This document shows positions 15,026 through 19,389 of a DNA stretch of 19,389 nucleotides, piece after piece. The stretch is from JAAFKA01 sp043748455. GTDB lineage: Bacteria > Bacteroidota > Bacteroidia > Cytophagales > Thermoflexibacteraceae. A model generated the notes under the pieces. It was not told the DNA's origin, did not search any database, and saw only the letters and a program-made list of their open reading frames with translations. The DNA is taken from assembly GCA_043748455.1 (NCBI GenBank), contig JAYTNF010000309.1:1-19389 (forward strand). Reading direction: 5' to 3'. Every line of letters starts with the position of its first letter. Position 1 is the first letter of the stretch. The position numbers and the translations under genes were made by a program.

Positions 15026-15075
15026 CGAAATGGGTATATAAAAAATTACTAAAAAAAAATCTAAAAAACTATACA

Positions 15076-15099
15076 TATCTTTGAAATATGTTACCTTTG
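15076..15099 (+). promoter_or_regulatory. Two TAnnTTTG boxes upstream of the DUF721 gene
   Basis: TATCTTTG (15076-15083) and TACCTTTG (15092-15099) both match the -7 consensus exactly. Neither has a TTG at the usual distance. Initiation from the second would place the 15122-15170 hairpin at the start of the mRNA. Confidence 0.4.
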
Positions 15100-15121
15100 T
15101 TATAGAGTGTTTTATACAACA

Positions 15122-15170
15122 GCCAAACCCGCAAAATAGCTAATTTTAGCATTTATTTTGCGGGTTTGGC
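15122..15170 (+). promoter_or_regulatory. Perfect 17-bp inverted repeat in the DUF721 leader
   Basis: GCCAAACCCGCAAAATA (15122-15138) and TATTTTGCGGGTTTGGC (15154-15170) are exact complements. The 15-nt loop holds a second palindrome, GCTAA-TT-TTAGC (15139-15150). The GC-rich stem stands out in this AT-rich gap. No gene reads into it from the left on the plus strand and no T-run follows, so an ordinary terminator is unlikely. It could be a 5'-leader structure, an operator, or a repeat. The rest of the 347-bp gap (14868-15214) holds only the promoter candidates. Confidence 0.55.
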
Positions 15171-15214
15171 ATCTACCTACTTTTTTGATTTACACAATAG
15201 TAACAAAACCAACT

Positions 15215-15535
15215 ATGAATTTTACGAATGAAATTGCCTCTAACCGCAGAAACGGGCAAGTAGCAACTTTTAAAGAGGCACTCGAAGAAATGCTTAAACA
15301 CTCGCAGCTTCGACAAAAATTTAAACAAGCAAGTTTGCTTGCATCTTGGAAACAAATGATGGGCGAAGACATTGCAGAAAAAACTTTGAGGCTATTTATT
15401 AAAGACAAAGTTTTGTATGCTGAGTTTGCATCAGCACCACTCAAAAAAGAATTGCTTATGGCAAAATCAAAAATTGTGATTCAATTAAACAAGCACATTG
15501 GAGAACACTTAATTGATGAGGTGGTATTTATTTAG
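15215..15535 (+). CDS. DUF721 / DciA-like protein
   Basis: A 106-residue protein. ATG 15215 is preferred over a TTG at 15158, because the latter would run through the 15122-15170 inverted repeat. The sequence shows the DUF721 pattern: a basic N-terminus, FKEALEEMLKHSQLRQKFKQ, then LLASWKQMMGEDIAEKT, LRLFIKDKVLYAEFASAPLK, KELLMAKSKIVIQLNK, and ILVNEHI-like ending (EHLIDEVVFI). DUF721 includes DciA, which loads the replicative helicase in bacteria without DnaC; the Bacteroidota members are small and often annotated only as DUF721. It faces metX convergently. No replication gene is adjacent here, so the helicase-loader role is by family only. Confidence 0.85.
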   Translation: MNFTNEIASNRRNGQVATFKEALEEMLKHSQLRQKFKQASLLASWKQMMGEDIAEKTLRLFIKDKVLYAEFASAPLKKELLMAKSKIVIQLNKHIGEHLIDEVVFI

Positions 15536-15547
15536 TATGAATTTTTT

Positions 15548-15588
15548 AAATTTAGTGCATAATGAAATAAAAACTATGCACTAAATTT
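15548..15588. terminator. Bidirectional terminator-like hairpin between convergent genes
   Basis: AAATTTAGTGCATA (15548-15561) and TATGCACTAAATTT (15575-15588) form a perfect 14-bp stem with a 13-nt loop. It lies 12 bp after the DUF721 stop and 13 bp after the metX stop. Confidence 0.6.
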
Positions 15589-15601
15589 GAAAAAATGTAA
15601 C

Positions 15602-16708
15602 CTAAACAGCTTTTCTAAATAACTTTTCAGTTTGATTCTCTGCTTTATTTTCTATTTTATTATCTATTGATATTGCCACCTCCGCCTTAAAAGTTTTGTG
15701 CAAAAAACGGTTTAACAAGTTTGTTATTTTTTCTGTTTCTATCAAAAAACCATCATGACCGTATGTAGAATCTATTTCTTTATAGGTTGCTTTTGGAATA
15801 TGATAAGCCAATGAAACTTGCTCAGTTGTAGGAAATAAAATATCTGATTTTACACCAATAACTAAGGTATTTGCCTTGATTTTTTGCAAAGCTGCTGCCA
15901 CTCCTCCCCTACTACGTCCAACATTGTGCGAATCCATAGCATTTAACAAGGTAATATATGAAACAACATTAAAACGGTTTACTAATTTTTGTCCTTGATA
16001 ATTTTGATAAGAAATAGCTTTAAAATTATCAATTTTTTCGTTATCCTCATCTTCTTGCGTATCATTATAGGCTTCTGCATTACGATATGATAACAATGCA
16101 ATACTTCGAGCTGCTTTTAAACCTGCTTGTCCTGCATCAGGTCTATTATCTTGCCAAGTTTTGTCTGCCTGAATTGCCAATCTTTGGGATTCATTAAAAG
16201 CAATTCCCCATGCAGAATGTTTTGCATTTGTGGCAATTAATACCAGATTTTCTATCAATTCAGGTTGCAAAATAGCCCATTCCATAGCTTGTTGTCCACC
16301 CATTGAGCCACCAATACACAAATTTATACGTACAATTCCCATTTCACGACTTAATAAATCTAAAGCTCTTGCCATATCACGAACCGTAACTTGTGGAAAA
16401 TCAGCATAGTAAGGCTCATTAGTTTTGGGATTTTTGCTTAATGCACCTGTAGAGCCATAGCAAGAACCTAACATATTTGCACAAACAATAAAATGCTCTT
16501 GTGGATTAATAAAGTCATTTTCACCAACTAAGCCTTTCCACCAATCGGCAGCATCAGCATTTGCGGTCAAGGCATGACAAATCCAAACAACATTATTTTT
16601 TTCAGCATTTAAAGTTCCCCAAGTTGAATAAGCTAGCTCAAAACCTTGTAAAGTCTTCGTATTTTCTAGGCTAAAAGGGTAATTATATTTAAAAATTTGT
16701 GAGTTCAT
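15602..16708 (-). CDS. metX: Homoserine O-acetyltransferase
   Basis: Acylates homoserine with an acyl-CoA, normally acetyl-CoA, committing it to methionine; cytoplasmic. The 368 residues form an alpha/beta-hydrolase with the complete triad: S135 in CIGGSMGGQQAMEW, D289 in VIGVKSDILFP, and H318 in YGHDGFLIE. WICHALTANADAADWW and CANMLGSCYGSTGA are MetX landmarks. Some MetX relatives use succinyl-CoA; motifs do not decide, but the neighbouring O-acetylhomoserine sulfhydrylase favours acetyl. A 20-30 residue Asn/Glu/Lys-rich tail follows the last helix. ATG at 16708. It is downstream of metY, 81 bp away, with a strong hairpin in the gap, so it is probably in the SAM-riboswitch operon with possible polarity. 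Confidence 0.95.
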   Translation of the reverse strand: MNSQIFKYNYPFSLENTKTLQGFELAYSTWGTLNAEKNNVVWICHALTANADAADWWKGLVGENDFINPQEHFIVCANMLGSCYGSTGALSKNPKTNEPYYADFPQVTVRDMARALDLLSREMGIVRINLCIGGSMGGQQAMEWAILQPELIENLVLIATNAKHSAWGIAFNESQRLAIQADKTWQDNRPDAGQAGLKAARSIALLSYRNAEAYNDTQEDEDNEKIDNFKAISYQNYQGQKLVNRFNVVSYITLLNAMDSHNVGRSRGGVAAALQKIKANTLVIGVKSDILFPTTEQVSLAYHIPKATYKEIDSTYGHDGFLIETEKITNLLNRFLHKTFKAEVAISIDNKIENKAENQTEKLFRKAV

Positions 16709-16744
16709 GGTTTTGTTAGGTATTTTTGTTAGTAATTTTTATCT

Positions 16745-16778
16745 AAATCTTACAAGCCCCGAAAGCCTTGTAAGATTT
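16745..16778 (-). terminator. Intercistronic hairpin between metY and metX
   Basis: AAATCTTACAAG (16745-16756) and CTTGTAAGATTT (16767-16778) form a perfect 12-bp stem around a 10-nt loop containing CCCCGAAAGC. It lies 11 nt after the metY stop. No clear U-run follows on the minus strand, so it may be an mRNA processing or stability structure that sets the metY:metX ratio rather than a full stop. Confidence 0.5.
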
Positions 16779-16789
16779 GTAATATAAAC

Positions 16790-18124
16790 TTATGCTACTA
16801 ATTCTTGATTTGCGACTTTAAAACCTGCTGCCACAAAAGCCTGTTCTATATCAGCTTTGATGTCATCAATGTGTTCAATTCCGATAGACAAACGCAATAA
16901 ATTTGGTTGAATACCTGCTGCAACTTGTTCAGAATCAGATAATTGTTGATGCGTTGTTGATGCAGGGTGAATAATTAATGTTTTGGAATCTCCAACATTT
17001 GCAACATGGCTAATCAATTTTAAACTATCCACAAATTTTGTAGTTGTAGTTTTGTCACCTTTTAAAGTAATGGTAAATACGCCCCCAAAACCACGTTTCA
17101 AATATTTTTTTGCAGTTTCGTTGAATGGACTACTTGCCAAACCAGGGTAATTTACATATTGCACAGCCTCATGATTTTCTAACCAAATTGCTAATTTCAA
17201 CGCATTTTCTACGGTTCTTTCTACTCGCAAAGACAAAGTTTCTAAACCTTGAATCAATAAAAACGAGTTAAATGGGCTAATTGCAGCACCTAAATCTCTC
17301 AAACCTTCTACTCTTGCACGTATAATGTAAGCAATATTTCCAAAAGGACTTCCTTGTCCAAAAACATCACTAAACACTAAGCCATGATAACCTTCCGAAG
17401 GTTCAGAAAATTGTTTAAATTTGCCATTGCCCCAATTATAATTTCCGCCATCAACAATAACCCCGCCAATGCTTGTGCCATGTCCACCAATCCATTTTGT
17501 AGCCGATTCAACCACAATATTTGCTCCATGCTCCAAAGGTCTAAATAAATATCCGCCAGCACCAAAAGTATTATCAACCACAAAAGGAATATCATGTTTC
17601 TTTGCAACTGCTGCAACTGCATCAAAATCTGGAATAGAAAAAGCACCATTTCCAATAGTTTCTACATAAATTGCTTTGGTTGTGCTATCAATTTGTGCTT
17701 CTAAATCTGCTGCGGAGTCTGATTTTGCAAATTTCACAGTAATTCCTAATCTTTTGAAAGCTACTTTAAATTGGTTATAAGTTCCACCATACAAATATGG
17801 GCTTGAAACAATGCTATCACCTGCTTCCAAAATATTGTTAAGAGCTAAAAACTGTGCAGCTTGTCCCGAAGCAACTGCCAAAGCTGCCACTCCGCCTTCC
17901 AAAGCTGCAATACGTTTTTCAAAAACGTCTGTTGTTGGGTTCATTAAACGGGTATAAATATTTCCAAATTCTTTCAAGGCAAATAAATTTGCTCCATGTT
18001 CAGAGTTTTTAAATACATAAGAACTTGTTTGATACAAAGGCACTGCTCTTGATAAAGTTGTACTTTCTGCGGTTTCGTAACCTGCGTGTAATTGTAATGT
18101 TTCGAATTTTTGTGAATTAGCCAT
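16790..18124 (-). CDS. metY: O-acetylhomoserine sulfhydrylase (aminocarboxypropyltransferase)
   Basis: PLP enzyme joining O-acetylhomoserine and sulfide to give homocysteine, the direct sulfhydrylation route; cytoplasmic. The 444-residue length matches MetY, longer than cystathionine gamma-synthase (about 380-400). Motifs: FETLQLHAGYE, PLYQTSSYVF (29-38), YTRLMNPT (57-64), ASGQAAQFLAL, VVDNTFGAGGYLFRP and SATKWIGGHGTSIGG with the PLP lysine K210. The insertion around GGNYNWGNGKFKQFSEPSEG is typical of the MetY branch. ATG at 18124. It needs free sulfide, which ties the operon to cysteine and sulfur supply and fits the Cys-rich micro-ORF upstream. Expression is probably controlled by the SAM-I riboswitch about 560 nt upstream. 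Confidence 0.95.
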   Translation of the reverse strand: MANSQKFETLQLHAGYETAESTTLSRAVPLYQTSSYVFKNSEHGANLFALKEFGNIYTRLMNPTTDVFEKRIAALEGGVAALAVASGQAAQFLALNNILEAGDSIVSSPYLYGGTYNQFKVAFKRLGITVKFAKSDSAADLEAQIDSTTKAIYVETIGNGAFSIPDFDAVAAVAKKHDIPFVVDNTFGAGGYLFRPLEHGANIVVESATKWIGGHGTSIGGVIVDGGNYNWGNGKFKQFSEPSEGYHGLVFSDVFGQGSPFGNIAYIIRARVEGLRDLGAAISPFNSFLLIQGLETLSLRVERTVENALKLAIWLENHEAVQYVNYPGLASSPFNETAKKYLKRGFGGVFTITLKGDKTTTTKFVDSLKLISHVANVGDSKTLIIHPASTTHQQLSDSEQVAAGIQPNLLRLSIGIEHIDDIKADIEQAFVAAGFKVANQELVA

Positions 18125-18221
18125 TTTTTTAAAAGAATTATGAGTTATGAAAAAAATTATGAATTATGAATTTCAGAAATGTGAAATAAATTTTAATTAT
18201 GAATTAATTGAAGTTAAATAT

Positions 18222-18260
18222 TTGATAATCAATAAGTTAATTTTATATTTCATAACTAAT
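18222..18260 (-). repeat. metY-leader copy of the TTGATNATCAA block
   Basis: TTGATAATCAATAA (18222-18235) and TATATTTCATAACTAAT (18244-18260) are identical to 6295-6308 and 6324-6340. The block lies about 100 bp before the metY ATG. Confidence 0.55.
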
Positions 18261-18340
18261 ATTTCATATTTATTTACTAATTTTTGGCAATAGGAAACAA
18301 GCCCTAAATTTTAAGATTTAGTTGTAAGAATGTTTGAGAA

Positions 18341-18360
18341 CAGACTAAAGTCCATCCTAC
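18341..18360 (-). repeat. REP-like palindrome in metY leader
   Basis: Minus-strand reading: GTAG (18360-18357), GAT, then GGACTTTAGTCTG. The core GACTTTAGTC is shared with 5572-5581 and 8722-8733, in a single rather than paired copy. Confidence 0.5.
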
Positions 18361-18490
18361 ATTTTTCAATAAAAGTTTAGGAAAAGAATATTTGAAAATT
18401 AGAAAGTAAACTTGCAATAAAGACATAGCAGAAACTACCATAAAAAAATAGCAAAACTAACTTAAACAAATAAACTTAGAAAGAAAAGAA

Positions 18491-18628
18491 TTAACAGCAA
18501 CAGCAACGCATTCGGCAAGTTGCAGAAGACAAGCAATAAATAGAAGTTGTAATAACTTCATTTGCAGAATTTGAGACAAAACCAATAACTTGGTTATCTG
18601 TTTTTTTGATACTTTGTGAATTTGTCAT
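18491..18628 (-). CDS. 45-aa Cys-rich micro-ORF in the met leader (candidate leader peptide)
   Basis: ATG 18628-18626 to TAA 18493-18491. The peptide begins MTNSQSIKKTDNQVIGFVSN, continues Ser/Thr/Ala-rich, and ends YCLSSATCRMRCCCC with stop directly after four Cys codons (TGC TGT TGC TGT). Six of the last fourteen residues are Cys. No signal peptide or membrane helix. It lies 57 nt downstream of the SAM-I aptamer and upstream of metY on the same strand. Cys runs before a stop in the leader of a sulfur-assimilation operon are the hallmark of cysteine-responsive leader peptides, where ribosomes slowed at Cys codons change downstream expression. A ribosomally made metal-binding or modified peptide is an alternative. 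The ORF is plain; the function is inferred. Confidence 0.7.
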   Translation of the reverse strand: MTNSQSIKKTDNQVIGFVSNSANEVITTSIYCLSSATCRMRCCCC

Positions 18629-18660
18629 AATAGTAATTAATTTATATTTCCTAAAAGCAA

Positions 18661-18688
18661 TAAATTTATTTAACTAAATTTATTTAAA
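18661..18688. repeat. Two tandem 14-bp AT repeats beside the aptamer
   Basis: TAAATTTATTTAAC (18661-18674) and TAAATTTATTTAAA (18675-18688) differ at one base. They sit between the aptamer's closing stem and the micro-ORF, where the riboswitch expression platform should be, and could offer alternative pairings. Confidence 0.55.
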
Positions 18689-18783
18689 CTGTACTTAGGT
18701 AAGGAATTAGCACCTTGCGTTTGCGGTAGGTTGCTAAGAGTTCGTAGAGCCTAATCTCTCCCTCTTTCTCTATAAATCAGTTA
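18685..18783 (-). promoter_or_regulatory. SAM-I (S-box) riboswitch aptamer
   Basis: Read on the minus strand: AAGAGGGA (18766-18759), a GGCTCTACGAA stretch, TCTTAGCAACC, then AAGGTGCTAATTCC (18716-18703). This order (GAGGGA, GGC...GAA, GCAACC, GGTGCTAATTCC) is the SAM-I consensus. P2 can form AAGA/TCTT, and TAACTG (18783-18778) with CAGTTTA (18691-18685) can close an imperfect P1. Binding of S-adenosylmethionine normally lowers downstream met gene expression. The next gene is the Cys-rich micro-ORF, then metY and metX. No classical terminator is evident after it, so control may be translational or act through the micro-ORF. Confidence 0.88.
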
Positions 18784-18832
18784 CAAGTTTGCATTAGAAT
18801 ATGCAAGGCGTGTAAATGATGAATTGATACCA

Positions 18833-18862
18833 CAAAGGTAATAGCTAATTTCTTATTTCCAA
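18833..18862 (-). promoter_or_regulatory. Promoter of the methionine leader
   Basis: TTG (18862-18860), exactly 19 bases, then TACCTTTG (18840-18833) on the minus strand: a full match to the Bacteroidota housekeeping promoter. Transcription would start near 18826, about 45 nt before the SAM-I aptamer. The best promoter in the window. Confidence 0.75.
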
Positions 18863-19003
18863 GTTTATTTCTACTTTTTTTCAAAATAAAATAATAAATT
18901 TAAAGTAGTCTATTACATTTCCAAAAATGTCATCTTTTTGTTTTTCTTACTATCTTTACGCCATAAGTCATCAAAACTTTCTAAGTTTTAGCTTAAAAAA
19001 ATT

Positions 19004-19081
19004 ATGAACAAACTCATTTTTGTTGATTGTCTCAAAATTTTACAAAAACTTGAATCAGAAAGCATAAATTTAATTTTATAA
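19004..19081 (+). pseudogene. Truncated start of a DNA methyltransferase gene (25 codons)
   Basis: ATG 19004 to TAA 19079-19081. The peptide MNKLIFVDCLKILQKLESES then INLIL reads like the N-terminus of N6-adenine/N4-cytosine DNA methyltransferases, where a (G)DCLxIL-x-LP-x-x-S-(I/V)-D-LI(L/V) strand leads directly into the catalytic TDPPY. The ORF stops one or two residues before that catalytic motif would be expected, and no further match is seen up to 19120. The simplest reading is the 5' scar of a deleted or displaced methyltransferase gene. A chance resemblance of a short peptide is possible. Confidence 0.45.
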
Positions 19082-19119
19082 CCTTAATATTGCAATAAAT
19101 TTTATTTCTCACTTAAATT

Positions 19120-19329
19120 ATGAAAACCTTAAAAAAGATGTTTGGAATTAGCTTAATTATTATTGGTTTATTACTTACCATGTCAGGAGTTGGCTTGGTA
19201 ATAAGCCCTAAAACAAAAGAAACTACAGAAAATGTAAATGGCATTGCAGAAACATATCCTGTTGAAAAAATACCACAAGTAATTGATAATCAAGTAATTA
19301 ATGTAAGTTGCGTAGTACTTGTACTATAA
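19120..19329 (+). CDS. Small membrane protein with repeat-derived C-terminus (69 aa)
   Basis: The ATG at 19120 begins MKTLKKMFGISLIIIGLLLT, one transmembrane helix (about residues 8-29, through MSGVGLVI), then a short charged periplasmic or cytoplasmic segment (SPKTKETTENVNG). From about residue 55 the coding sequence passes through a TTGATAATCAAGTAAT block (19283-19298) and then the MITE-type terminus GTAAGTTGCGTAG (19303-19315), which encodes SCVV; the stop follows at 19327-19329. So the last 15 or so residues appear to be read from dispersed repeats, and the original gene may have been longer. No family recognised. Confidence 0.5.
   Translation: MKTLKKMFGISLIIIGLLLTMSGVGLVISPKTKETTENVNGIAETYPVEKIPQVIDNQVINVSCVVLVL
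19303..19315 (+). repeat. MITE-like terminus, second copy
   Basis: GTAAGTTGCGTAG is identical, as inverted, to the right end of the 8918-9100 element (9088-9100). It is followed by AGTACTTGTACT, a small palindrome, where the first element has the GTACCGCACCC arm. The other end, if present, is beyond the window or lost. Confidence 0.55.
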
Positions 19330-19389
19330 ATCGTCAATATATTACTCAAAATGTTTATGTAATATAAATGTAATAATAGTAATCAATAT

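Larger units (their letters stand above)
18125..18490 (-). other. Long untranslated leader between micro-ORF and metY
   Basis: 366 nt. Reading toward metY: a near-duplicate TAGTTTTGCTATTTTTTTA / TAGTTTCTGCTATGTCTTTA (about 18458-18418), a GTAG-headed REP-like palindrome (18341-18360), the block shared with 6295-6340 (18222-18260), and short TTCATAA(T) iterations near metY (about 18130-18175). I found no strong GC-rich terminator hairpin with a U-run, so any attenuation mechanism is not obvious by eye. Confidence 0.6.

Noticed and set aside
17377..17655. 92-codon minus-strand ORF overlapping metY in another frame
   Set aside because: Low-complexity Leu/Met-rich translation of conserved metY codons; no independent signal.
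18130..18175. Iterated TTATGAA(A/T) as a CRISPR or phase-variable tract
   Set aside because: The units are 7-9 bases, irregular, without spacers, and outside coding sequence; best read as decayed AT-rich repeats.

Overview
The window is an AT-rich chromosomal segment (about one third G+C by eye) that looks like Bacteroidota, probably a Cytophagia-type lineage; I cannot name a genus. Reasons: Bacteroidota-type promoters (TTG, a spacer of about 19, then TAnnTTTG), few Shine-Dalgarno sites, many short lipoproteins, a two-component-regulator-type propeller fused to an OmpA domain, and a MetX/MetY methionine operon behind a SAM-I riboswitch.

Layout. 1-522 (-): N-terminal part of adenine deaminase, running off the left edge. 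581-1418 (+): a DUF2281-like small protein, then three tiny lipoproteins (61, 42 and 49 aa), two of which appear only when ORFs under 60 codons are read. 1491-2906 (+): secreted beta-propeller/OmpA fusion. 3046-5541 (+): carbamoyltransferase, DUF5989 and SxtJ-like module. 5727-6287 (-): secreted protein of unknown function. 6427-8442 (-): GlgE maltosyltransferase. 8443-9115: gene-free block packed with palindromic repeats, including a MITE-like element with a 9-bp target duplication. 9116-11551 (-): 811-aa lipase-like/multi-membrane protein. 11750-14867 (-): metallo-beta-lactamase-fold hydrolase, TsaD and a family 2 glycosyltransferase. 15215-15535 (+): DUF721/DciA-like protein. 15602-18862 (-): methionine operon reading promoter, SAM-I riboswitch, 45-aa Cys-rich micro-ORF, metY, metX. 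19004-19389 (+): a 25-codon remnant resembling the start of a DNA methyltransferase and a small membrane protein whose last codons lie in a mobile-repeat terminus.

The most informative region is the methionine leader. A well-spaced TTG-N19-TACCTTTG promoter leads into a recognisable SAM-I aptamer. After it comes not metY but a short ORF ending Cys-Arg-Met-Arg-Cys-Cys-Cys-Cys-stop, then 366 nt of repeat-containing leader. I infer a two-input control: SAM through the riboswitch, and cysteine/sulfur status through translation of the Cys run.

A second theme is dispersed small repeats. One class is REP-like palindromes starting GTAG. A second is the MITE and a partner terminus at the right edge. 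A third is a block built on the palindrome TTGATNATCAA (seven exact copies), several copies sharing flanking sequence such as TTATGAAAT. Coordinates were read by hand; family assignments rest on motif recognition, not database searches.
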